This document shows positions 12,101 through 23,679 of a stretch of DNA of 64,000 nucleotides, in pieces. Under the pieces are notes generated by a model. It saw only the letters and a program-made list of their open reading frames with translations, made no database searches and was not told the DNA's origin. Numbering within the stretch: position 1 is the first letter of the stretch; every line of letters starts with the position of its first letter. Position numbers and translations under genes: made by a program. The DNA is from Physcomitrium patens (lineage: Eukaryota; Streptophyta; Bryopsida; Funariales; Funariaceae), in the NCBI RefSeq assembly GCF_000002425.4, contig NC_037270.1:31685-95684 (forward strand), given 5' to 3'.

Positions 12101-15100
12101 CATTTTAACAGTGTTTTTATTTGTTAACATCCTCTCTACTTGTGTTGTTTCATTACCAGGGCTTAGTGTTTCTACATAATGTAAGACATTTAGTACATCG
12201 GGACATTAAGCCAGCGAACCTGCTGATTAATCTTAATGGGGAGCCCAAGATTACAGATTTCGGAATCAGCTCGGGTCTTGACAATTCTATTGCCATGGTA
12301 TGTAATGTATTCTTGGTTGCTGGTCTTGGGCTATTGCTCTCTATTACCATTTCCTTTCCAGCTAGTCTGAGGGTAGTTGGACCTCGAAAAGGTGTCTGAT
12401 TGTGTTGAATGTTGGCCCGCGCTCTGTTTGATGTTTTGGTCACAATATTCAACTATCATTTTCGTGTGTTTCTTTTGCAGTGTGCTACCTTTGTAGGCAC
12501 GGTGACATACATGTCTCCTGAGAGGATCAACAACGAGTGTTATTCGTACCCGGCAGATATATGGAGTCTTGGGCTGGCGTTGTTGGAATGCGGTACTGGT
12601 GAATTTCCATATAGTGCAAATAAAGGGCCTGTCAACCTGATGCTTCAAGTAGGATATCTTCATCCGTGAGGTTTCTCAATACGTCAATTGTGGTTTCATG
12701 AAAACTAGCAGGCCATGCCTGATGCATTGTACAAATGCAGGTTGAATTTTCTTGCTCAGGAAACTGGGAGTGGTATTAGATGTCAAGGACATTTATTTAT
12801 AAGTGGAGTTCATTGTTAGTGTTCTCATAGAGAAGTGGAAGAAGGGTTGTCATTGCACTTCTCAGCTGCTGGTCATTTGCTATTTATCTATTTATTTATA
12901 CTTAGAAGGGCCTCACACTTTTTCCATGCTAAATTAAGAGTATCCTTTCTGATCAGGACTACGTTACTCAGTGCGAACATGTTGCCATGTAGGTTATGTA
13001 TGACCCATCACCATCACCACCTGCTGATCGTTTTTCATGGGAGTTTCGGTCTTTTGTGGACGGTTGTCTTCTGAAGGAGGCAGAGGCCCGTCCAACAGCT
13101 GAGCAGGTCTGTGGGACTCGTCTTTGCCACACTAAATGATTTTCAAAGAGTTTGTGTACTGTCCAAGCAGTGAGCAAGGAGCCTTTGAAGCACTGTGTAT
13201 TGCATTTTCCGAAAAAGTTGTATTTCGATCGTACATATGTTCATATCTTAAATATACCTTGTATCACTCGCTTTTTCCTTTTCTTGTGGTTGGTGGATCT
13301 CCTAGTCGATGGTGGACACCTGCAATGTGTCTAACATACTAGAATGTTCAAATGAAGTTTCTTAATCGGTGTAGCTTTATGTATTTTAAGTGAATGGAGA
13401 TGAACATTCTGGCTCGATCGAGGAATAGTTCCGTTACTGTACGCCATGTGCAGTTGTGTGTTTTCAAACTCATAGACTTCTTCGGGTAGTACAACTTTTA
13501 TTAGTGTCGACGTGCACCATGCTTAAGATTCACGTTCTCTGTAAACGAGTAATGTTCTACATGCATGCAGATATCGATCTTTGTTTTTAATGTAATTTGG
13601 AGCCTTTTTAACCATTTAGTACCATGTATTAATTTTATGTAGTTCTGGCATTTTTAAGGAGTTTTCCACTGTTGCTATTGAAGTAATTAATGGTTGAACA
13701 CCCGTTGAGGGTGGTATGTTACGTCTCATCGCTGGTCTTGGATGTTCTATCTCTTTTGGTTCTGTTACGGACGTTGTTAATTGCTTTTTCACACGGTGGT
13801 GTAAATTCTGTAGGGATTAACTTGTAATTATGTGGTATTTCTTCATGCAGTTGATGTCTCATCCGTTTATAAAGAAGTATGAAGGTCAACAAGTGGATCT
13901 GGCAGGTTTTGTACAAAGTGTTTTCGATCCTACTGAGCGACTGAAAGATCTATCAGACGTAAGCTCATATAGTTTTTCGTGGTTTGAAAACTTTGAAGAA
14001 TGTGTATTTTCTTTAGAGTTTTTCTTTGTACTTCCTACTCCCTATGTTTTCTGTTATGATTTTATGGAATTCGCTTTATTTTGTATTTTGTATTGTAATC
14101 GCTGAATGGAAGTGGGATGTGTGGAACAGATGCTCACAGTTCATTACTACATGTTATTTGATGGTGCTGATGTGCGGTGGCCTCATATGAAGGGTCTTTA
14201 TGCCTCAAACTCCACTCTTTCGTAAGTACTTATTTTTCTTAGAACACTAAGCTGCCTATGGCGTGAGGTGAACAAGGAGAAAGTTAACCTAGTTAGAATC
14301 CTGATATCTATCATTCGGTGGTTCAGGATTGTAGTTTCACACTTCTTGCGAAATGTGGTTTCTGAAACTCTCAAGTAGATTGCCTAGGTTTTCACATAAC
14401 TGGGGCTTTTTTCTTCATTCAATAGTCTGTATAGTTGAGGTCTAAATAATTTCGGTTATAGATGTTTCATATGGTGATTCTTGTGTAAGTTTGTGCATCG
14501 TCATGAACCTTGGTCATATCTATTTGGTAAAGGCTTAATTGCTTCTATGCATATAGTGTTTACAAAATTAATTCTTTAGTAAACATGTCTGTGAATGGGG
14601 TCTGTGTCACTGGTGGTATAATCACTGCGATAGTTTTGATTCTCTGGCTGTCGTTCAATGTTAATGATATTATCCTGGTGGCTGCATTCGTCACAGATTT
14701 GTAAACCAGGTCGTAACTGGTGCTGATGAGATATACAACACTTTGACGAACATCAGGAGTATGCTGGCTGGTGAACGAGCCGAAGAAAGATTAGTGCATG
14801 TGGTGGAAAATTTGCAGTGTTGTGCGTTTGCGAAGCGGGGCGTTATGATTCGTGTGTCAGGGACGTTTGTGGTCGGAACACATTTCGTGCCAACAGGTTT
14901 GATTAACCACTTCTGCGGTATATCTGAGGTTGCTCGATTGCGTGCCCGTTGTTTTGTCGGGACTTGCAGAATGTCATTGTAGTTTTCCCCAAGAATGGGG
15001 TCTTATTATTTTTGAAAGTGTTTAGATGCAGAGGGTGACCAACAGTGGATCATGCAACTTGATGAAGTCAGCATTGGGGGGGGGGGGGGGGGCTCATTCA

Positions 15101-15289
15101 TTGTGGTTTTCAAGCAAGCATGTGGATTATGCAGGTGATGGTGTCCAAGTGGAAGGAGTACCTAGCAGTCCATGCATGGATGTTGAGAAGCGGCGGATGG
15201 GCACTTTTAATGAACAATTTTGCATGGAACCAGGGGAACAAATGGGGTCATTTTATATTTCAAAGCAAGAGCTCTACATTCAGCAATAG
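9119..15289 (+). CDS. MKK3: MAP kinase kinase, MKK3 type, with C-terminal NTF2-like domain
   Basis: Plant group-B MAP2K, which dual-phosphorylates MAPKs. Predicted exons: 9119-9220, 10763-11026, 11305-11523, 12160-12297, 12481-12648, 12993-13106, 13851-13958, 14130-14221, 14697-14896 and 15135-15289. Together they give 1560 nt, or 519 aa; Arabidopsis MKK3 has 520. Visible features in order: glycine loop [11 protein letters not shown], kinase Lys in [17 protein letters not shown], an activation segment with S-x5-T (NSIAMCAT), MSPER, then a C-terminal NTF2-like domain from MLTVHYYML to KQELYIQQ. The start is the ATG of [10 protein letters not shown], matching the family's N-terminus, although the frame is open upstream to 9020. 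All introns are GT-AG except intron 2, which looks GC-AG (AAG/GCAAGC). There are no internal stops; the gene looks intact. Only the exon edges are inferred. Confidence 0.92.
15076..15092 (+). repeat. 17-G homopolymer in the last MKK3 intron
   Basis: An uninterrupted run of 17 G lies in intron 9 (14897-15134), about 42 bases before the acceptor of the final exon. It could form G-quadruplexes in DNA or pre-mRNA and is a likely length-variable site. Confidence 0.9.
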
Positions 15290-16620
15290 TAGTGCATATA
15301 ATTGTTGCTGCGGGGTCTTTGTATGTTTGCCAGTGGATATTACTGGCTGGAAGCTACGGAATGGACGTTGCAGCTGTCTCGACTGCGAATTTAAATGGAA
15401 CTTGTTAGTGATATGTATTTCGAATACTGTGAAGAAGCCGTTTTTATCATGAAATTCCTTTCCATAGCGGCCAGACTTGATGAACGTTACGCCTGACATG
15501 GAGCATTCGGTGGAAGGAATTGTGTAAAAGAGAGGAGCTCCATTTGTGGAACGAAGATGTAAAGATGTAGATGTTGGGGGCCGAAAATATACTAGCCTGC
15601 CCTATCTTTTGAGATCACCATCGGCTTTTTTTAATAGAAGGCTCTTGCAGGCTCCGGTAATCCTTTTTAAAAATTAATTTTTAAGAACTTTTCCTTTCTT
15701 TTCTTCGCTTTTCTTCTAAATTCGTAAAGCCACGATGAGCTAGATAGAGGGCGGTAATCTAGTTTACTTCATAAAAGATTAGGTGGACAGAAATGTGCAG
15801 GTCTCTAACTGCTGTTGTATACGCCGGTGAAACTTAAAAAAACATATTCCCTATCCTTGAACGGTGATCCAAATTTTTCCTTTTTGGGACATCGCTTGTA
15901 CGGATTTTTTCGTGTCGAATGCGTTATGGTCAAACCTGGGGTAGTTGTGGACTTCAACATGCAGCAAGTAGAGTTTACACAATATTACCTGGAGCTGTCT
16001 TTGCCTCGTGATTTAGGAAGCTAAGTGTCGCTCTGCATGCACATGGCTTACATGGACCAAAACGTTAGCAAACAACCGTACTAGTGCTACATTAATGTTC
16101 CCAAGAGCATTGCTAGACGTGGAGAATTTGGTATTAAACGAATCTAGGATAGGAGTGTGAGGTGTGAGATTAATAATCAAGGTACCCGGTAACAGGCATC
16201 AGTACCTATGGAGGTATGAAGACGTTAGGATAGAACAGTTGGACAGATGCACCGGAAGCTTAGGGGACTTGGATTCACTTGCGCTGTATCAAGTAGCCTT
16301 GAACAGAAGTGCTCTGCATAGTTACGTGGGGACCGAGCATGTGATCCATCAGTCAAATTCAACAAAGTCGTCGTATTGGAAACTTGCGGTGCTATAGTGT
16401 GCAGGGAGTGAATGGCACGAAGAGGGTGGGAGAGAGGGAGAGAGCATCCCTTTACCCGGGGATGGCCTAGTGTCCCATGGAGGAAAGCATTTGTGGGAGA
16501 TCCCTTCCTCCCTGTCACTGATGGAGTATGCATTCTCGCTTTTGTTGATGGTGGTTAGCAGCCAAGCCACTGAAATTGCCGTGTTGGCTACCCTGAAATT
16601 AAATGAAAGGCTATACCAAA
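15290..16620. other. 3' untranslated/downstream region of MKK3-like gene
   Basis: Balanced composition continues for about 1.3 kb after the stop, with only short non-conserved frames. A polyadenylation site could not be fixed. The shift to AT-rich DNA near 16.6 kb marks the end of the gene territory. Confidence 0.5.
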
Positions 16621-17086
16621 GTAATTTTTAATGGGTTGGTGTGGCACTAGTAAGTTGCATTTTAAAACATGAATTTGCTTTCAAGTAGAACTTTATTTAC
16701 CTGTGTAGAACAGGATATGAGAAAATTTTAACCTTAGAAATATAATCTTTAAGTTTTCTTCATTTTGCTTCAACAATTGTGATAAGAACAATCCTCTCAT
16801 ATATTTTGAAAGAAAAATTGGAATTTATCATTATATTAAAAAATATATAAATTACATATTTTCAAAAAAAACATGTTAAAAGATTAAACAATTAAGTCTT
16901 ATAAAAGCTTCTACAACTTAAATTGTACTAATTAATTTTACTTTATGTTTTTATAATATATAAATATAAATATATAATAAAAATAATCTTATTTAAAGAA
17001 ATATAGAAATAAAATTAATAGTACTAAAATTTTCAAAAATAAAATTCTTAGGGGCTCTCTATTAAATTAGATTTATAAATTCACTT

Positions 17087-17127
<41 letters not shown>

Positions 17128-18399
17128 TACACATGCAAGAATGAAGTTGATCATTCTAGGCATGTGACAAAAACACCAATAAATTCCATGACAAACTTGC
17201 AAATTTCAAATTAAGAGCTAACTATGAATTTTACTTAAAAGTATCTACTTATATGTTAAGATTTGTTTTGAATTCTAGTACAATCATTGCCTAATTACCT
17301 ATATGTTGACAAATACTTATGCATTTACACAAGAGATTAATATTGAACAACTTATGCATATACACTCGTACTTATTACAATTTATCAATAATGTTCTATA
17401 TTAGTTTAAAGTACACCAAAAAATCACAAAAAAAGTCTTGTTGCAATTTTTTTATAAAACATAGACCTTAGTTTATTATAATCTCTAATACAAAATTATA
17501 TCTACATATTAATTGATTTTAGATAAAATCAAGTATTACTTCTTTAATATATTATTTTATAGCAAAGATTATTATTTATTTTTTAAAATAATTAGTGGCA
17601 CCTATTAAATTTTGATTGCTTCAAACATTCCTTAATAATGGCATAAAAAATCTACTTACTTTTTATATTCTCTTGTTGGAAAATTAGATTTAATTATAAA
17701 TCATTGAAATTTTGTTAACTATACGTTTAGTACAATATACAAGACCTACAACAATTGTTGCAATCTTTGAATGATGCCAACAAAAAATAATTGGTTCAAA
17801 GTGTTTTTTTATACAATGGTACTTAATGCAAAGTTTTTAGTTTATGCACCTTTATGACTTTAAGAAGCAATTACCACTTCTTTTGTGTTTATTACTCTTC
17901 TTAGTATGTTTTTGCATTCTTGATAATAGAAGATGTTATTTATCAATGTAAAAGGCAAGTACTTTATGTATATAATCTTTCAATATTTAATCATTGCATC
18001 CAATCAAAACTTAAATTTTTCTAAATTTAAAATTATTATTAAATATCCAAAATTAAAAGTATTTTTGTTAGAAATATAAGATTTTATGCATAAATGTATT
18101 GTGGGGCATAATATAAGTATTGGACTCAGATTCTAAATTTAGTAAGGAGTATGAAAAAGGGATTCTATTAGTCATCAATTTTATGTTCAAGTTTCTTTAT
18201 ATTAACTACTTCAAAAACCTAGAAAGACTCATTTTCTTTAAATTGAGCCTTTAGAAGAGGAATTAATATATTGCAACTTTTCTTGTTGTAGAATAATATG
18301 TTTTTATAGTTTTGTATTCTAAAGGCTATGAATCATAAAACAATGAAAGAATCAATATGCCATTGTGTCAGTAGAAAAAAAATAAATATTCATTCAAAT
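16621..18399. other. AT-rich intergenic DNA
   Basis: Very low GC with no coding sequence that I can support. It contains an (AT)n microsatellite near 17091-17124. Confidence 0.65.
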
Positions 18400-18409
18400 G
18401 TAGTTATAA

Positions 18410-18900
18410 TATCAAAACTAGAATATCATCAAAGACAAAATGACTAGAGACTCTTAAAACAAGCCTAAGAAGAAAAAATGCATTGATAAGAGTGAGAAAT
18501 GCCTCATTCTTGCCTCTATATATACTATCTAACTAAGAGTTACTTGGCAATATGCAATAGGTCATCTGACATATGTCCAATTTGAAGGATATGGGTCTAA
18601 CTTATAAGACAAGGTTCCAACATATGCACCATGTGGCCAATTTGTAACAAAATTAATCAACATGTGCAATATGTGGCCAACTTGTAAAGTAAATGGTTAA
18701 TATATGTAATACATGGCTAATGTATTAGCCTAATTTTTAATCTATTAATAATCTATCAACACTTAGAAAGTCAAATCTATGTCTATTAAGCTTTCAAAAA
18801 GCTTCTCTTTGAAATATTATTAAATATATTTAATTTTACTTATTTCTACTCAATTCCTCTTATCTATATAATTTCTAATGTAAATATGTATATTTGTGAT
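18410..18900 (-). repeat. Diverged LTR (minus strand)
   Basis: The segment shares the LTR landmarks in inverted order: GAGACTCTTAAAAC near 18448, the TATATATACTATCTAACTAAG block near 18520, repeated CATATGTGGCCAA-like blocks and AGCTTTCAAAAAGCTTC near 18792. It is clearly older than the LTRs at 771 and 5989. Confidence 0.65.
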
Positions 18901-19439
18901 ATTGTTCCTTTTTTTTAGAATAAATTCTAGAGAGAACAATGATCAAATATTGAAAAATTCTAAAATGCAACAAATTATATTTGCCACATATTTTGATCTT
19001 TGTTCTTGTTGAAATTAATTAATAGATCTTTTCAATTATTGATAGTATTCCATACCAAAAAAAAGACCACTTTGTTATTTGATCACTATTGAGGCATTTA
19101 TAACTTCTTTTATATATTCCATTTGAAACATCATTAGAAGTAATTCCTATCTTTAATAATATCACCAAACATTGAAAGTCTCTTCTAACGTTGTGATACC
19201 AAATGCATTATATTTTACCATCCTTTTAAAGAAAGACATGTTGTTCATGAAGATCTTCATCTCTATTATCTTGTCTCAAAGGTTGTGACAATCTCAATGC
19301 CTTGTCCAATAACTAAACAAATAATAGATTTTAAGTTGAATGTGCTAGGTATTGATTTTTCATCTCTTTAACACCACAAATATAAAGAAATCACAAACAA
19401 GAATAAAGTATAGAATGCAATCTTTATTGAATCTTGTTT

Positions 19440-19640
19440 GCTAAATAGCAAATAATTGTTTGACTATTTATCTTGGTTTTTATTGATGTCATCAATGAAA
19501 ACAATCAACTTTCTTTGCTACATTTATAAGATTCTTAGATGGCCTTTATTTATACTCATTAATTTTATATCTATACCAATGTATAAGATATTTTAATCTA
19601 TTTTGACACCATTATAAGTCTAAGATTTATTCTACTTCAA
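19440..19640 (-). pseudogene. Chromodomain and integrase-end remnant
   Basis: The minus-strand translation follows the 5195-5410 chromodomain (NRLKYLIHWYRYKIN, then PSKNLINVAKK) with several stops. It confirms that the remnant belongs to the same chromovirus family. Confidence 0.65.
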
Positions 19641-19689
19641 ACTCTTGATTATTGTTTATTTCTATAAGAATAAGTGATTTTTTTTTTTT

Positions 19690-20350
19690 ATATATATATA
19701 TTTAATGTCTTATATGCTTTAAGAAGAGATATATAGAACACAGAATGGATCTTTATAGACTTTAGTAGATATAGATATTATGTACTATAATTAATATCTT
19801 CACAAATAGATGATGGTCCAAATCTACAATAATCTAACTTTATACAAATGTAAATAGTCTTGATATTATTACAAAATAATCATACCTTATTGCCAATGTA
19901 GAATTGATTTTATTCTTGCAATAGGTATTTCTATTGATGTTTTCATGTTCTTAAGCTTCCTTTACTTGTGTCTTTATTATTGCATGTGGCTTTGATAACT
20001 CAATTGCTAAATCTTTTATTACAAGATTATCAACTTTTGAGAAGTAAAAAATATCAAATTATAAATGATTATCATTGTTAGTATAAAAAATGATTATTAA
20101 ATAGAAGAATATATTATGTTATTATAGGTAAACGTTGCCAATGATAAAAGAATTATCCAAACATCTTGATGGTAGTTGATGGTATATATCAAATATTACT
20201 GTAAAACTTCATTCACCCATTTAATTTATCTATTGATTTGAAGATGGAAATCTATAGATAATTTAATATCTACCTTCAATACCTTAAAAAGAATTCTTTA
20301 AAATCTAGATACAAATTGAGTCTTTTTGTCTAATATAATATTCTTTTACA
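19690..20350 (-). pseudogene. Integrase core remnant
   Basis: On the minus strand, a segment near 20345-20270 reads like the second-Asp box (DKKTQFVSRF), followed by VLKVDIKLSIDFHLQ. Nearer 19800 the C-terminal stretch SIKIHSVFYISLLKAYK is clear. Frames are broken. Confidence 0.65.
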
Positions 20351-22765
20351 ATCTATAATAGCAATAGATATTATAAAAAAAGCATTCAATTATTTCTTTA
20401 CATGTGATATACTTATATATAATACAAAATATGCTATTTTAGTAAAAAAAAATTATAATTATAAATATAAAATCATAAGAATTTGAGATTTATAGATTAA
20501 AAATAAAATTTGTAGAAATAGAAGAATATAATTGTTTTAATATATAAAATGGTTGAAGAAGTTTGTAAGACCAATGACAAAGAAGTTTTGATCTTAAACA
20601 AATATTACATAGTTGTACAAAGTTTTTAATTGTCTTTAATATTTGAAACCACTATAAATCTTTTGATATTAATTTAATTTTAACTATAAAATATTATTAA
20701 TTTCAAAGAAGATACTTTATAATATTTAAAATATTAATGTTTAAAAAAAAAAAAATCTCCTTTGTATCAAGAAAGATTAAATTTTATTATTTTTTATAAT
20801 TTATCATTAATCTATTAATGACATATGTTTATAAATTTTTTTACATAAATTATATTCATATATTAATAATAAAAAAATAAAAAATAAAAAATAAGAGATA
20901 AAGATAAAATAGAAAAGATATTAGAATAACTATTGATAAATAGAAAAGAATTAAAGAATCTTATACTAAGATTAGAATACAAGAAAGACTTTCAAAAGAT
21001 AAATGATGGCCTTAGTTTTGCTTTTATATATACTAGATACCAAGAAGACTTTATAAAAGCATCTTAAGGACCACAAGGCTTACAACACAGGCTTTGAAGT
21101 TGTAGTTTGATTTAAATATAGCTTTGTAAAAGAAAAAAACTTTTAGGTTAAGTTTCAATAGCAATATAGTATATCTAAAAGAATCTAAATATATAAATTT
21201 TATTTTTAATACTTTTTTAATTTTTTATCATAAATATATTTTTTACTTAATAAATTTTATTTATTTTCTATTTATTTATATTCACTTAAGTAATATAGAC
21301 ATCTATTATAAGTATAGTTATTTAACATATATATTTTATTTAACTAAGTAGACTAAGTCACATATCTTATTATAGATTTTATACATAAAACGATAAATAG
21401 CATGCATTTGATAGAAAACTACTTACTATTTAACATCATTTGACTAGACTATGTGATTTAAAAATATTTCATCTATTAAATATTTTATAAAACAAATTAG
21501 AATAATACTAGCTAAAGAAATTATAATATTAGTTGTAGCTTTTTATAAAGAAGTATATAATTGGATGCAAAATTTGCTTTAAAAAGTTAATTTATATATT
21601 ACAAAAATTTAATATATTCTATATTATGATTTCTTTGTAAAAAAACTCTTCTTAAAATTTATTAGTAATTTATATCTATTGGTAAACTTCTATTAAATTT
21701 TAAAACATTAAAAATTAAAAATTAAATAGCTACTATAATAGATTGATCAAAATTTAATTTTTAATAATTTTAATTTTTATATCTAAATATATAATAATAA
21801 TTTTAAATGCTTAAGTCTAAACTTTGCAATAATTTTACAAATGTATCTTTTTAATAAGATATATGGTATTTAGGTTGAGTAATTGACTCAACAATTGGAA
21901 TGCAAAGAAGAGTTATTAGAAATGAATATAAAAAATTATAACATTGAAAAAGTCAAGAAATCTTATTTATAGAGTCAGATATGGAATGTAAATAATTCAA
22001 TTATCTTAAAAAACCATAAAATTGCAATAAAAAATAAAATTAATTTAAAATTACTAATATAAAATAAAGAAAATATTATTTGATTTCAAAGCTTATATTG
22101 ACTTAACAACGGAGGTTACTCTAAATCTCAATTCTACATAATCAATGCTACAAATTCTACAAATAGTGTCTTCTATTCTAAAAAAATTAAAATAAAGTCA
22201 AATGATACATTCTAATTGTTGTCAAATAATAATAATAATAATAATAAAATCTTATACTAAATAATAAAATTTCCAAGTTAGAGAACCACCTCACACCAAC
22301 TAAGACATATTTTAAAGATACATAAGACATAAATAAGACATGTTTATATTTACACTTCCACAATTATAACAATGCCAAACCATTGAATTGTGGATAAACA
22401 TGCTACCAGAGGAAGACTTGATAAATTGTAATGGATGCCTATTGCTGAAATTGAACAAAGCATATGTTAATTGAAAAATGTATATGTAATTTTACAAAAT
22501 TATAATATCTAACAAATACAATGTATGACCTCAAAAGAAAACGCTACATGCAGATCGCTCCATGCACGTAAGATACATAGAGAGTGATATCTTTGAAACA
22601 CAGGTACAAAAGGAACAAAAGAGTAAAAGCTTCTACCAACACATGACAATACCAACCAGCAACATCTGAAAGATTGAGAGGATGGCATCGGAAATGGGGA
22701 GCAGAGCATGCAGATCAGTTAATTGACAGATCTGAATGAATGAATGCCGGGGAATGAAAATGCGG
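20351..22765. other. AT-rich DNA up to the inverted repeat
   Basis: Extremely AT-rich with no domain that I can recognise on either strand. A short (AAT)n tract lies near 22227-22246. The last 250 bases are less AT-rich and end at the outer breakpoint of the left arm. Confidence 0.6.
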
Positions 22766-23679
22766 CGCTAAACTCGTCGCCCCGTCCATCCTACCGTTTG
22801 CCGCAGCCCCTGCCGTGCTCTTTTCCGAGTCCGCTCTTCCAAGGCTTCCGTGGAAGAGCAAGCCTAATTTTCTAGCCGTTTCTTTCACTTTCTTTGGGGT
22901 TTGCGTTTGAATTTCCACTCCTCGTCCTCGTCTCGTCTCGTCTGCCGCGAGAGCTCGCGCACTTGCAGCCGCCGTGTTCAGCATCAGCGTACGTCTCTGG
23001 GACGGATTCCGCAGCATTGAGCCCCCGTTTTGTGCTTGCCTGCCCCGGCGCCATGTGCGGAGCGTGGTGAATTTGGCTCCCGTGCAGCTTTCGGTGTGGA
23101 TTCGCTTCGTATTGGAGTCGGGACTGGGAGGTCTGGATAGGGCGGCGGAGCTTCTGCTAACTGCGGATTCTGGTCCTAGCGGAGTCGGCAGGGAGGGCTG
23201 GATTCCCGCCCGACTTGAGCCGTTTTTTCTCAGTGTGGTCGAACGGCGAGGGGCTGAGCATCGCTGGCGTGAAATGAAATGTGTCGAGGGGTGTTTGGAC
23301 AGAGTGCGTCGGAATGCCACATTGTGCTTTGAAGCTTGTGGTCGTGTTTTAATTCCTTTGGGCGGGAAATAGAGCGTGTGTAGCTTGCAGATCGGACAGG
23401 TATCGTGTGAATTTGGCCGTGAGAGGCTTTGGAGGATCCTGGCTGCGACCGGTGGGAGGCATTAGAAACGCTATCGGCCACCTTGGCTTGGTTGGAGGTC
23501 GCATGTTGGCCAGATCGGGTTGCATTGTAGTGTCGGAGGAGGTACGGAGTCGAGCGTTCTCTGGAAGCTGTAAGAACTTTGGCGAGTGCGAAAGCGGAGG
23601 TGGAATATGAGGTCGTATACTTAGTGAACAAGGCGAGGCTCTGCAGATAAGAGGCGCAAGCTTTGGACGAGCGGGCATC

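Larger units (their letters stand above)
18400..20350 (-). mobile_element. Decayed chromovirus, 3' half (minus strand)
   Basis: Reading the minus strand from right to left, the pieces match the element at 771-6547 in order: integrase core near 20345-20130, integrase C-terminal region near 19830-19690, chromodomain near 19630-19440, 3' untranslated segment about 19350-18900, and a diverged LTR about 18900-18410. Stops are frequent and many parts are only weakly similar. The upstream pol and gag are not recognisable to the right, so the copy is truncated or decayed beyond reading. Boundaries are approximate. Confidence 0.72.

Noticed and set aside
22715..23320. 201-codon minus-strand frame at the outer edge of the left arm (partner at 32075-32653)
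   Set aside because: The two copies end differently because the frame crosses the arm boundary; it is antisense to the MAPKKK leader and has no recognisable domain.
22974..23372. 132-codon plus-strand frame upstream of the MAPKKK as a possible N-terminal exon
   Set aside because: It does not resemble ANP N-termini and is not in a workable splice arrangement; it is more likely leader sequence.
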